From Methylobacterium phyllostachyos (lineage in GTDB: Bacteria; Pseudomonadota; Alphaproteobacteria; Rhizobiales; Beijerinckiaceae): DNA of 64,000 bases. This document shows positions 16,094-24,195 of this stretch, piece by piece. Location of the stretch: assembly GCF_900103445.1 (NCBI RefSeq), contig NZ_FNHS01000009.1:74082-138081 (forward strand). The letters are read 5' to 3'. The number at the start of each line of letters is the position of its first letter. The stretch's first letter is position 1. Under the pieces are notes generated by a model. It was not told the origin of the DNA, ran no database searches, and saw only the letters and a program-made list of their open reading frames with translations. The position numbers were made by a program, and so were the translations under genes.

Positions 16094-16239
16094 GGTCCCC
16101 TCTCCCGTGCGGGAGAGGGACAGGGTGAGGGATCAGGTCTTTCAGGATTAAGCTCGCCCTGTCGGCGCATCGATGGCGCGCTCCATCCTGAGCGTTCTCG
16201 TCCCTCACCCCAACCCTCTCCCGCTCGGGAGAGGGGGCC
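16094..16239. repeat. 146-bp palindrome-ended repeat, copy 2 (inverted)
   Basis: The reverse complement of this segment aligns without gaps to 13465-13610, with only scattered substitutions. Both ends are again CTCTCCCG/CGGGAGAG hairpins. The two copies are inverted relative to each other and bracket about 2.5 kb holding the binding-protein and dehydratase genes. No transposase lies between or beside them. Confidence 0.85.
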
Positions 16240-16426
16240 TGTTGCGCGCTGTCGCCAGCGTCGATGTTCGCTGGAGATGTGTGCATCCGTAGCTCAGAGG
16301 GAGGGGGAGATACGGAGCCCTTCGTGCCCGTTCACGATGGAGATGTGTGGATCTACAAGCCCTACAAGCGGGGCGAGGGGAGCCCTGCTCTCACGCCGTG
16401 CCTGAGCTCCGGTCGGTTCGCCCTTT

Positions 16427-17620
16427 TCAACCCAACACGGCCGACAGGCGCTCCACCGCCTCCCGGGCCAAAGCCGGGCTGATGGCGAAGCAGATCCGCA
16501 CCAGCCCTTCGCCCTCCGGCCCGAAGGCGGTGCCGGGGGCGACCCCGACCTTGGCCTCCCGCAGCAGGCGGAGTGCGAGGTCGAGGCTCGGCTCGTCGCC
16601 GCCCATCCGGGCCATCAGGTAGAAGGCCCCGTCGGGCGGCGCCACGGTGACGCCGGGCAGCCGGGACAGGCCGTCCACCAGGATCGCCCGGGCCTCGGCG
16701 CAGCGGTCGACCATGGTGCGGATGAAGCCGTCGCCCTCGTTCAGCGCCGCGATGCAGGCGTGCTGCACGAAGGTCGAGATCGAGGTGGTGCTATACTGCC
16801 CGAGTTTGGCGAAGGTCGGCGCCAACCCGCGCGGATAGATGACCCAACCGGCCCGCCAGCCGGTCATGGCCCAGTTCTTCGAGAAGGTGTTGGTCACGAT
16901 CAGCCGATCGTCCGGCTCGCAGATCTGCAGGAACGATGGGGCGATCCGGTTGCCGTAGGTGAAGTGCGCGTAGACCTCGTCCGACAGGATCCAGAGGCCC
17001 CGGGCGCGGGCGAGGTCGCGCAGGGCCGTCATCTCGGCGAGCGGCATGGTCCAGCCCGTCGGGTTCGAGGGCGAGTTGATCATGATCACCCGCGTGCGGG
17101 GCGTCAGCGCCGCCTCGATATCGGCGAGCGGCAGGGCGAAGCGCCCGTCCGCCTGCCGCCGGTAGGGCACCGCCACCGGCACGCCGCCGGCGATGCGCAC
17201 GGCCTCGCGCAGGTTCGGCCAGGCCGGGGAGGGGATGATGATCTCGTCGCCCGGCTCCAGCAGCACCTGGGCGGCCTGCATGATCGCGTTCATGCCGCCG
17301 GCCGTGACGGCGAACCGGTCGGGCGGGATCTCAACGCCCCAATGGCGGGCGTGATAGGCGCCGAGCGCCTCGCGCAGGGCCGGCAGGCCGAGCGAGGTCG
17401 TGTAGCGGGTATGCCCGGCCAGCATCGCCCGGTGCGCGGCCTCGATGATGAAGGGCGGCGTCGGCAGGTCGCCCTCGCCGATCCAGAGCTTCACCACCTC
17501 CGGGTCGTCGCGCCCGCGATCCGCCACGAGGCCGATCTGGCTCGTCCCGATACCGCGGATGCGGTCCGACAGGAGCGCGGCGAGATCGACCGGAGCGGCT
17601 TCAACAGGGGAATCGGCCAT
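16427..17620 (-). CDS. PLP-dependent class I/II aminotransferase
   Basis: 397 aa, fold-type I aminotransferase. Recognisable segments: the N-terminal LWIGEGDLPTPPFI, GHTRYTTSLGLPALREAL, the AVTAGGMNAIMQA pocket, INSPSNPTGW, ILSDEVYAHFTYG, and the PLP-binding lysine in TNTFSKNWAMTGWRAGW (about Lys240). The final arginine-containing RICFAISP binds the substrate carboxylate. The family includes aspartate, alanine and aromatic aminotransferases, and the exact amino donor cannot be told. It is a single-gene unit; 261 bp upstream lies the cydA promoter on the other strand. Confidence 0.88.
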   Translation of the reverse strand: MADSPVEAAPVDLAALLSDRIRGIGTSQIGLVADRGRDDPEVVKLWIGEGDLPTPPFIIEAAHRAMLAGHTRYTTSLGLPALREALGAYHARHWGVEIPPDRFAVTAGGMNAIMQAAQVLLEPGDEIIIPSPAWPNLREAVRIAGGVPVAVPYRRQADGRFALPLADIEAALTPRTRVIMINSPSNPTGWTMPLAEMTALRDLARARGLWILSDEVYAHFTYGNRIAPSFLQICEPDDRLIVTNTFSKNWAMTGWRAGWVIYPRGLAPTFAKLGQYSTTSISTFVQHACIAALNEGDGFIRTMVDRCAEARAILVDGLSRLPGVTVAPPDGAFYLMARMGGDEPSLDLALRLLREAKVGVAPGTAFGPEGEGLVRICFAISPALAREAVERLSAVLG

Positions 17621-17821
17621 GGGGCGCGGGGGCTCTCGTGGTGTCCGGGCGCGGGCGACGCGGGGCGCATCGCAGCCCTTTGGCCCGATGCGGCGCCGTG
17701 CCGGCAGCGTCCCGATCGTGGGGTAGGGGCTGACCCTGCCGCGTTCCGGACCACGCGTCCAGACCTTCGGTTGACCCTGCGTAGCCCAGCGGCCCAGGCC
17801 GACACGTAGAAGTTATCGTCT

Positions 17822-17839
17822 TTTCAGAAATTTCTGAAA
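17822..17839. promoter_or_regulatory. Perfect 18-bp palindromic operator before cydA
   Basis: TTTCAGAAATTTCTGAAA is its own reverse complement and stands out in GC-rich DNA. It covers the spacer and -35 area of a promoter whose -10 would be TATACA at 17844-17849, about 33 bp before the cydA start. This position suits repression by a dimeric regulator. The GbsR/MarR gene at the end of the same operon is the obvious candidate, by inference. Confidence 0.7.
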
Positions 17840-17843
17840 TTAC

Positions 17844-17849
17844 TATACA
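17844..17849 (+). promoter_or_regulatory. Probable -10 box of the cyd operon
   Basis: TATACA lies 17 bp after a weak TTTTCA (-35 region, 17821-17826). Transcription would start near 17856, giving a short leader with GGAGG ahead of the GTG start. This is inferred from spacing and consensus. Confidence 0.45.
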
Positions 17850-17881
17850 GCGAATCGCCAACGCTTGGCTGGAGGCCTGCC

Positions 17882-19300
17882 GTGCTCGCCCATCTCGATC
17901 CGCTGATCCTCGCCCGCATGCAGTTCGGGTTCACGGTGGCGTTCCACATCGTGTTCCCGTCCTTCTCGATCGGGCTGGCGAGCTACCTCGCTGTGCTGGA
18001 GGGCCTGTGGCTCGCCACCGGACGGCAGGTCTACATGGACCTGTTTCGCTACTGGCTGAAGATCTTCGCCATCGCCTTCGCGATGGGTGTCGTGTCGGGG
18101 CTGGTGATGTCCTACCAGTTCGGGACCAACTGGTCGGTCTTCTCCGACAAGACCGGGCCGGTGCTTGGGCCCATGATGGCCTACGAGGTGCTGTCGGCCT
18201 TCTTCCTGGAGGCCGGATTCCTCGGGGTGATGCTGTTCGGCATGACGAAGGTCGGCCCGCGGCTCCACTTCGCCGCGACCCTGATGGTGGCGCTCGGCAC
18301 CTTCTTCTCGGCCTTCTGGATCCTGTCGGTGAACTCGTGGATGCAGACGCCCGCCGGCTACGGCACCAACCCACAAGGCCAGTTCGTGCCGCTCGACTGG
18401 TGGGCGGTGGTGTTCAACCCGTCCTTCCCGTTCCGCCTCGTCCACATGGTGCTGGCCGCCTACCTCACGACGTCCCTGGTGGTCGGCGCGGTCGGCGCGT
18501 GGCACCTGCTGCGCGACCGGACCAACCCGGCCGCCCGGACGATGTTCTCGATGGCGATGTGGATGGCGGCCCTGGTGGCCCCCGCCCAGATCCTGGCCGG
18601 CGACGCGCACGGGCTCAACACCCTGGAGCACCAGCCCGCCAAGGTCATGGCCATGGAGGGCCATTACCAGAGCCACCCCGACGGGGCACCGCTCGTCCTG
18701 TTCGGCCTGCCCGATCAGGAGGCCGGCACGGTCCGCTACGCGGTGGAGATCCCGAAGCTGTCTTCGCTGGTGCTGAAGCACGCCCTCGACGCGCCGCTCG
18801 CCGGCCTCGACAGCCTGCCGCGGAAGGACTGGCCGCCGGTGCCGATCGTGTTCTGGTCGTTCCGGGTGATGGTCGGCCTGGGGATGCTGATGCTCCTGCT
18901 GGGCTGCCTCAGCCTGCTCGCCCGCTTCAAGGGCCGGCTCTACGCCTGGGCGCCCCTGCACCGCTTCGCCGTCGCCATGGGACCGGCCGGCTTCGTGGCG
19001 GTGCTGGCCGGCTGGATCACCACCGAGGTCGGGCGCCAGCCCTACACGGTCTACGGCCTGCTGCGCACGGCGGACTCGGCCTCGCCGCTCGCCGGGCCGG
19101 CGGTCGCCGCCTCGCTGACCGCCTTCGTGGTGATCTACTTCTCGGTGTTCGCCATGGGGACGCTCTACATCCTGCGCCTCATGGCCAAGCCCCCGGAGGC
19201 CGGTGAGCCCGGGCTCCAGCCGGGCGCGCCGATCCGCACCGCGGGCATCACGCCCGCCCCCGCGGTCGATCCCGACCGCCATCTCCAGCCGGCCGAGTGA
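17882..19300 (+). CDS. cydA: Cytochrome bd-type quinol oxidase subunit I (cyanide-insensitive type)
   Basis: 472 aa integral membrane protein with about nine helices. Ligand regions are present: FTVAFHIVFP (haem b595-type His near residue 20), AYEVLSAFFLEAGFLGVMLF, the His of PFRLVHMVLAAYL, and the GRQPYTVYG signature near residue 380. The loop between helices VI and VII (Q-loop) is short, and the total length matches CioA rather than E. coli CydA. This indicates the cyanide-insensitive type. The enzyme oxidises quinol and reduces oxygen to water without pumping protons. The GTG start is preceded by GGAGG. cydB follows after seven bases. Confidence 0.93.
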   Translation: MLAHLDPLILARMQFGFTVAFHIVFPSFSIGLASYLAVLEGLWLATGRQVYMDLFRYWLKIFAIAFAMGVVSGLVMSYQFGTNWSVFSDKTGPVLGPMMAYEVLSAFFLEAGFLGVMLFGMTKVGPRLHFAATLMVALGTFFSAFWILSVNSWMQTPAGYGTNPQGQFVPLDWWAVVFNPSFPFRLVHMVLAAYLTTSLVVGAVGAWHLLRDRTNPAARTMFSMAMWMAALVAPAQILAGDAHGLNTLEHQPAKVMAMEGHYQSHPDGAPLVLFGLPDQEAGTVRYAVEIPKLSSLVLKHALDAPLAGLDSLPRKDWPPVPIVFWSFRVMVGLGMLMLLLGCLSLLARFKGRLYAWAPLHRFAVAMGPAGFVAVLAGWITTEVGRQPYTVYGLLRTADSASPLAGPAVAASLTAFVVIYFSVFAMGTLYILRLMAKPPEAGEPGLQPGAPIRTAGITPAPAVDPDRHLQPAE

Positions 19301-19307
19301 GGCAGCC

Positions 19308-20315
19308 ATGCTGTACAGCGTCGATCTGACCGTGGTCTGGGCGTTCGTGATCGCCTTCGCGGTCTTCGCCTACATCGTCATGGATGGCTTCGATCTCGGC
19401 ATCGGCATCCTGTTCCCGACCCTGCGGCCGGGGCCCGAGCGCGACACCGCCATGAACTCCATCGCCCCGGTCTGGGACGGCAACGAGACCTGGCTGGTGA
19501 TGGGCGGGGGCGGGCTGTTCGCGGCCTTCCCGCTCGCCTACGCGGTCATCCTGCCGGCCCTTTACGCGCCGATCACCGCGATGCTGCTCGGGCTGATCTT
19601 CCGGGGCGTGGCCTTCGAGTTCCGCTGGCGCGATCCCGGCCACCGGGCCGTCTGGGACGTGGCCTTCACGGTCGGCTCGGTGGTGGCGGCCCTGGCCCAG
19701 GGGATTACCCTGGGGGCGCTGCTTCAGGGCATCACTGTCGAAGGCCGGGCCTATGCCGGCGGCTGGTGGGACTGGCTGACGCCATTCAGCCTGCTGGTCG
19801 GCGTGAGCCTCGCGGTCGCCTACGCGCTGCTCGGGGCCACGTGGCTGGTGATGCGCACCGAGGGCCTGCTCCAGCTTCAGGCCCGGCGCCTCGCCCAACG
19901 CCTCACCGTCGGGACCGTCGCGGCGATCGCTCTGGTGAGTGCCGCCACCCTGTTCCTCCAGGGGCGCTATTTCGAGCGCTGGCTCGCGATGCCGAACGTG
20001 CTCGTCACCGCGCAGGTGCCGCTCCTCGTGGCGCTCGCCGCCTATGCCCTGTGGCGGACCCTGCGGGACGGCGCCGAGCGGGCCCCCTTCCTGATCGCGC
20101 TCGGACTGTTCGCCCTGTCGTTCTTAGGGCTCGGTATCAGCATCTTCCCCGATATCGTGCCGGGGCGGATCACCATCTGGCAGGCCGCCGCCCCCGAGGC
20201 GAGCCAGATCTTCATGCTGGTCGGCGCCGTGGTGCTGGTCCCGATCATCCTGGCCTACACCGCCTACTCGTACTGGGTGTTTCGGGGTAAGGTCGACACG
20301 CACGGGTATCACTGA
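19308..20315 (+). CDS. cydB: Cytochrome bd-type quinol oxidase subunit II
   Basis: 335 aa with about eight membrane helices. The N-terminal IVMDGFDLGIGILFP and the APVWDGNETWLVMGGGGLF motif are the CydB hallmarks; SIFPDIVPGRITIWQAA and a C-terminal AYTAYSYWVFRGKV are also typical. CydB stabilises the haem-bearing subunit and completes the oxidase. The stop overlaps the ATG of the mini-gene that follows, which points to one transcript under the palindrome-controlled promoter upstream of cydA. Confidence 0.93.
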   Translation: MLYSVDLTVVWAFVIAFAVFAYIVMDGFDLGIGILFPTLRPGPERDTAMNSIAPVWDGNETWLVMGGGGLFAAFPLAYAVILPALYAPITAMLLGLIFRGVAFEFRWRDPGHRAVWDVAFTVGSVVAALAQGITLGALLQGITVEGRAYAGGWWDWLTPFSLLVGVSLAVAYALLGATWLVMRTEGLLQLQARRLAQRLTVGTVAAIALVSAATLFLQGRYFERWLAMPNVLVTAQVPLLVALAAYALWRTLRDGAERAPFLIALGLFALSFLGLGISIFPDIVPGRITIWQAAAPEASQIFMLVGAVVLVPIILAYTAYSYWVFRGKVDTHGYH

Positions 20316-20437
20316 TGGCCCCCGCCTCGCCGCTGCTCCTGTGGAAGCGCCTCGCCTGGTTCGTGGCGATCTGGGCGCTCAGCATCGTGGCCCTTGGACT
20401 GGTCGCGACGCTGCTCCGGTTCTGGCTCAGGACCTGA
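20315..20437 (+). CDS. DUF2474 mini-protein, CydX-like third subunit
   Basis: A 40-residue protein whose ATG overlaps the cydB stop. It has one membrane helix with the pattern WKRLAWFVAIWALSIVALG followed by LLRFWLRT, which matches the DUF2474 family found at the end of bd-oxidase operons. By analogy with CydX it probably stabilises the oxidase haems, though this is inferred from size, topology and position. The next gene starts 54 bp downstream. Confidence 0.8.
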   Translation: MAPASPLLLWKRLAWFVAIWALSIVALGLVATLLRFWLRT

Positions 20438-20491
20438 TAGATATCCGGACAACTCCGGCCCCGCCGGATCCAGGCCCCGTCGGAACGCCCC

Positions 20492-21058
20492 GTGCAACTG
20501 CCCCCCCTCGTCCAGACCTTCGTGCTCCATTTCGGCGAGATGGGCTCCCGGTGGGGCATCAACCGGACGGTGGGGCAGATCTACGCCGTGCTGTTCGTGG
20601 CGGAGCGACCGCTCAACGCCGACGAGATCGTCGAGCGGCTCGGCGTGTCGCGCTCCAATGTGAGCATGGGCCTGAAGGAGCTGCAGGCCTGGAACCTCGT
20701 GCGCCTGCAGCACAGGCCCGGGGACCGGCGGGACTACTTCGCCACCCCCGAGGATGTCTGGCAGATCGTCCGCACCCTGGTCGAGGAGCGCAAGAAGCGC
20801 GAGATCGACCCGACTTTGACGCTCCTGCGCGAGCTGCTGATGCAGGAGGTCGGGACCGAGGCCGAGCGTCACGCCCAGGCGCGCCTCGGGGAGATGCACG
20901 ACTTGTTCGAGCTGTTCACCGGCTGGTACGACGACATGCGCCGGCTTGAGACCGACCGTCTCATCCAGCTCCTCACCCTCGGCGCGAAGGTCCAGAAGGT
21001 GCTGGAGATGAAGGATCGGCTGACCCGCCTCGGAGGCCGGGGCGACAAGCGCGACTGA
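20492..21058 (+). CDS. GbsR/MarR-family transcriptional regulator
   Basis: 188 aa. A winged helix-turn-helix covers about residues 25-90: TVGQIYAVLFVAERPLNADE, IVERLGVSRSNVSMGLKEL, QAWNLVRLQHRPGDRRDYF. The C-terminal helices (ELLMQEVGTEAERHAQARLG) form the dimer region. The N-terminal MGSRWGINRTVGQIY pattern is that of GbsR proteins. It starts with GTG, is co-oriented with cydAB and follows the DUF2474 gene closely. It is the natural candidate for the palindrome in front of cydA. The signal sensed is unknown. Confidence 0.88.
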   Translation: MQLPPLVQTFVLHFGEMGSRWGINRTVGQIYAVLFVAERPLNADEIVERLGVSRSNVSMGLKELQAWNLVRLQHRPGDRRDYFATPEDVWQIVRTLVEERKKREIDPTLTLLRELLMQEVGTEAERHAQARLGEMHDLFELFTGWYDDMRRLETDRLIQLLTLGAKVQKVLEMKDRLTRLGGRGDKRD

Positions 21059-21112
21059 GGTGCCCGATTCCGTGGTGCCGGGACTGATTCTCCGGCTCGG
21101 ATCGTCCCGCGA

Positions 21113-21814
21113 TCAGAATCGGGCTTGGGCCAACCCGTCCCGGTAAAGGGTTACGAGGCTCACTCCGACATGCTCGATATGGGCACGCAGGACCGCCACG
21201 GCCGCGTCGATCTTCCCCAATTTGCACAGGTGCAGGATCTCCGTGTGCTCCCGCTGCGCGCGCGCGATGTCGCCGGAGGCCGTGAGCTGGAGGCGCGTCG
21301 GACGGTCGCAATCCTGTAGCAGCCCCGACACGATCGTGAGCGAGCGCGGCCGGTCCGCGTGCCGCAGCAGGTCGTAGTGGAAGCGGCGGTTCAACTCGCC
21401 CCAGCGCAGGATTTCGCCATCGCTCAGCGCCTCGCCATACGTTTTCAGCAGGTCGGCGAGATCCTGAAAATCATCATCCGTCAGGTGGGGCGCCGACAAA
21501 GCCAGAAGCTGCGGCTCGAGCTGAACGCGCAACCGGAAGATATCTTCCACCTCCTCAAGGGAGAGACCCGACACCACAGCCCCGCGATGGGGCACGATCT
21601 TGACCAAGTTGGCGGCTTCGAGTTGCAGGAGCGCTTCCCGGACCGGGATCCGGCTGATCCCGAATTCCTCGGCCAGCGCATCCTGACGGAGCTGCACGCC
21701 CGGGCGCAGTTCCCCGTTGAGGATCCGCTGCCGCAGGGAGTCGGCCACGGCCGCCGCCACCGTCTTGTGGCGCAACCGGTCAGGCACACGACGTCCAGGG
21801 ACCGCAGCGAACAT
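21113..21814 (-). CDS. GntR-family regulator (FCD/FadR type)
   Basis: 233 aa from the ATG at 21814. The N-terminal winged HTH is clear (RILNGELRPGVQLRQDALAE, then EFGISRIPVREALLQLEAAN). The C-terminal FCD all-helical ligand domain follows from about residue 85 (IFRLRVQLEPQLLALSAPHL, LNRRFHYDLL, REHTEILHLC, VAVLRAHIEHVG). FCD domains bind small carboxylates, often through a metal. A longer upstream extension in frame crosses a GntR-type operator and is therefore rejected. No obvious target operon adjoins it except its own promoter. Confidence 0.85.
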   Translation of the reverse strand: MFAAVPGRRVPDRLRHKTVAAAVADSLRQRILNGELRPGVQLRQDALAEEFGISRIPVREALLQLEAANLVKIVPHRGAVVSGLSLEEVEDIFRLRVQLEPQLLALSAPHLTDDDFQDLADLLKTYGEALSDGEILRWGELNRRFHYDLLRHADRPRSLTIVSGLLQDCDRPTRLQLTASGDIARAQREHTEILHLCKLGKIDAAVAVLRAHIEHVGVSLVTLYRDGLAQARF

Positions 21815-21829
21815 CGAAGCCTCGGTTAG

Positions 21830-21840
21830 ATGGTATACAT
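21830..21840. promoter_or_regulatory. GntR/FCD-type operator before its regulator gene
   Basis: ATGGTATACAT contains the TNGTNNNACNA pattern typical of FadR/FCD regulators, 16 bp upstream of the regulator start. A second half, TTTATAC, follows. Autoregulation is inferred. Confidence 0.5.
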
Positions 21841-22141
21841 TTATACGTAGCATCTCACTGCAAGAAAGTCTCGCTACTGCAACTTGAACCTTCGTACGCG
21901 GAAACGTCAGGTTGTCGCAGTCGCGCAAGTTGAACCTCAGGGGGCGCAGCTCGCGCCTGATTCTCTATTTTATGGGAATGGGCGGGGATAATCGGGATGC
22001 TGAAAACGCGTTCTGGCAGGTCATTTATGGTCGTGCCGATATGAACGCAGGACAAACTATGCCTCATTCCGAGTCTTTCACGGCTGTAACGGTCTCATGC
22101 GAGGGTCTAATCCACAGGCGTCGTCCTCGCCCTAAAGCACG

Positions 22142-23098
22142 TTAGGTTGTCTCTGCAGTGAGCGTAGGATGCTGCTCGTGGGAGTTGTAGGGATCCGACC
22201 AGGGTGCATGGGCGAGACTCTGCACAAGATGCGCCATGAGGGTGGTGACGCGTGCCGGGCGCGGATCGCCGGGGGGTGTCACCAGATGCAGGGCGATCGG
22301 GGGTGGTGACCAATCGGGCAGGCACCGTTCGAGCCGACCGGCTTGCAGGTCGTCCCAGATCATAAAATCGGGCTGCAGCGCGAGGCCGAGCCCGGCGCGG
22401 AGCGCCGGCGCCAGGGCCTCGGCGTTGTTGGCTCGCAACGGTCCCCCGGGGACGATGATGGCTTCGGTGCCGGCCGCATCCCGAAACCGCCAGCGGTCCG
22501 GCGTCGGCAGGTAGGCGTAGCCGAGGCAGTTGTGCCGGGCGAGGTCGTCCGGATGGTCCGGCCGGCCGTGCCGGTCGAGATAGGCGGGCGTGGCCACCAG
22601 GGAGCGGCGGATGGCGCAAAGCCGCCGGGCCCGCAGCGACGAATCCGGCAGTGCCGCGATGCGCAGCCCGATATCGAAGCCCCCGCCCACGAGATCGACG
22701 ACCGCATCCGAAAGATGCAGGTCCACCGAGACGGCCGGGTGGGTGCGGAGGAAGTCCGGTAGCAGCGGCGCCACGTGCATCACCCCGAAGGTCATCGGCG
22801 CGGCGAGCCGGACCAGCCCGCGCGGCTCCGCAGCGCCCGCGATGGCCAGCGCCTCGGCCGCCTCGCCCTCCGCCAGGATGCGCGCGGCGCTCGCCCGGGC
22901 GTTCTGCCCGGCCTCGGTCAGCGCGAGCTTGCGCGAGGTCCGGTTGAAAAGCCGCGCGCCGATCCGGGCCTCGAGCCGCCCGACCGCCTTGGAGACCGTA
23001 CCCTTCGAGAGGCCGAGATCGTCCGCGGCCCGGCCGAAGGAGCCGGTCTCCACCACCTTGGCGAATACCGCCCAGGCCTCGAAATCGGGCAGTCGCAT
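22142..23098 (-). CDS. LysR-family regulator next to quinone-detoxification genes
   Basis: 318 aa. N-terminal [56 protein letters not shown], the CrgA-like LysR pattern. The C-terminal substrate-binding domain follows ([46 protein letters not shown]). It is divergent from the ring-cleaving dioxygenase gene with a 120-bp shared promoter containing a perfect inverted repeat. It therefore probably controls that gene and the esterase after it. Confidence 0.88.
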   Translation of the reverse strand: MRLPDFEAWAVFAKVVETGSFGRAADDLGLSKGTVSKAVGRLEARIGARLFNRTSRKLALTEAGQNARASAARILAEGEAAEALAIAGAAEPRGLVRLAAPMTFGVMHVAPLLPDFLRTHPAVSVDLHLSDAVVDLVGGGFDIGLRIAALPDSSLRARRLCAIRRSLVATPAYLDRHGRPDHPDDLARHNCLGYAYLPTPDRWRFRDAAGTEAIIVPGGPLRANNAEALAPALRAGLGLALQPDFMIWDDLQAGRLERCLPDWSPPPIALHLVTPPGDPRPARVTTLMAHLVQSLAHAPWSDPYNSHEQHPTLTAETT

Positions 23099-23109
23099 GG
23101 GTCAGATCC

Positions 23110-23126
23110 GGAAACGATGCGTTTCC
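23110..23126. promoter_or_regulatory. Inverted repeat in the LysR/dioxygenase promoter
   Basis: GGAAACG-ATG-CGTTTCC has perfect 7-bp arms and lies 11 bp upstream of the LysR start. A further TTTTCCGGA half-site follows toward the dioxygenase gene. This fits an autoregulatory LysR site, inferred from position. Confidence 0.5.
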
Positions 23127-23218
23127 AGCGTTTCTATTTTCCGGAGCGATGGCAAGGGGCACATTGCGGTCATCGGACACGCGCCGCCCCCGACGCGGCC
23201 GCCCCCGGAGACATCGCC

Positions 23219-24142
23219 ATGGTTCAGACCGGCCTCCACCACGTCACGGCCTTCTCGGGCCCCGCCCCGCGCAACCTCGATTTCCACACCCGCGTGCTCG
23301 GGCTGCGGCTGGTCAAGAAGACCGTCAATTTCGACGATCCAGGCACCTACCACCTCTATTACGGCGACGCGGCCGGGCGGCCGGGCACGATCCTGACCTT
23401 CTTCCCCATCGAGCGCGCGGCGCCCGGCCGGGTCGGGGTCGGCGAGACACAGGAGACCGCCTTCCGGATCCCCCGCGCCTCCATCGGCTGGTGGACCCAC
23501 CGCCTGATCGAGAAGGGCGTCGCCCACGAGCCGCTGGTCCAGGTGTTCGGCGAGCCGACCCTGCGCTTCCGGGACCCGGACGGGATGATGCTGGCGCTGG
23601 TCGGCGTCGACGATGCCGGGGATGAGGCCTGGGCCTCCGGCGAGGTCCCGGCCGAACACGCCATCCGCGGCCTGCACGGGGTCACGCTGCTCCTCGAGCG
23701 GGCGGAACCCACGGCCGCGATCCTCACGGATGTGCTGGGCCTGCACGCGGCCGGCCGCGAGGGCAACCTGATCCGCTTCGCGGGCAGCGCGGCGATCGGC
23801 GGTCTCGTGACCCTGCGGGCGGTGGGCGGCTTCCTCCCCGCCCGGCCCGGTGCGGGTTCCGTCCATCACATCGCGTTCCGGGCGGCGGACGACGCCGCGC
23901 AGGCCGCGATGGGCGAGGCGCTCGTCGCCCGGGGCCTCCACGTCACCGAGCAGCGTGACCGTCAGTACTTCCGCTCGATTTACTTCCGCGAGCCCGGCGG
24001 CGTGCTGTTCGAGATCGCCACCGACACCCCCGGCTTCGCGGTGGACGAGCCGATCGAGGCCCTCGGGTCCGCCCTGAAGCTTCCCGCCGGGCTGGAGCCA
24101 CACCGGGCCGAGATCGAGGCGGTGCTGCCCAAGGTCGCCTGA
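23219..24142 (+). CDS. Ring-cleaving dioxygenase, glyoxalase fold (MhqO-like)
   Basis: 307 aa made of two tandem VOC (glyoxalase/bleomycin-resistance) modules. First module: GLHHVTAFSGPAPRNLDFHT, VLGLRLVKKTVNFDDPGTYH and LYYGD. Second: IRGLHGVTLLLE, VHHIAFRA and YFREPGGVLFEIATD. His and Glu residues in these motifs are the usual Fe/Mn ligands. MhqO-type enzymes act on hydroquinone or catechol-like compounds and protect against quinone stress. The next gene is an MhqD-like hydrolase, as in Bacillus mhqNOD, and the divergent LysR gene probably regulates both. Confidence 0.87.
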   Translation: MVQTGLHHVTAFSGPAPRNLDFHTRVLGLRLVKKTVNFDDPGTYHLYYGDAAGRPGTILTFFPIERAAPGRVGVGETQETAFRIPRASIGWWTHRLIEKGVAHEPLVQVFGEPTLRFRDPDGMMLALVGVDDAGDEAWASGEVPAEHAIRGLHGVTLLLERAEPTAAILTDVLGLHAAGREGNLIRFAGSAAIGGLVTLRAVGGFLPARPGAGSVHHIAFRAADDAAQAAMGEALVARGLHVTEQRDRQYFRSIYFREPGGVLFEIATDTPGFAVDEPIEALGSALKLPAGLEPHRAEIEAVLPKVA

Positions 24143-24195
24143 ACCCCGGTCCCCCCCACGGGGCGGGACATCCAACGCCGAACCAGGAGGTCGTC

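Larger units (their letters stand above)
15793..16426. other. Repeat-rich intergenic region
   Basis: 634 bp between the convergent dehydratase and aminotransferase genes. It contains a hairpin cluster at 15880-15931, decayed CTCTCCC/GGGGA pieces around 15985-16040, and the second copy of the 146-bp repeat at 16094-16239. Short open frames across it have repeat-derived composition and I reject them as genes. Confidence 0.75.

Noticed and set aside
13465..16239. Inverted 146-bp repeats as ends of an insertion sequence or composite transposon
   Set aside because: No transposase lies between them, the ends are internally palindromic, and no target duplication is visible. They fit REP/BIME elements better.
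17843..19309. 488-codon minus-strand frame opposite cydA
   Set aside because: The product is a His/Gly/Arg-rich string without homology features; cydA is unmistakable.
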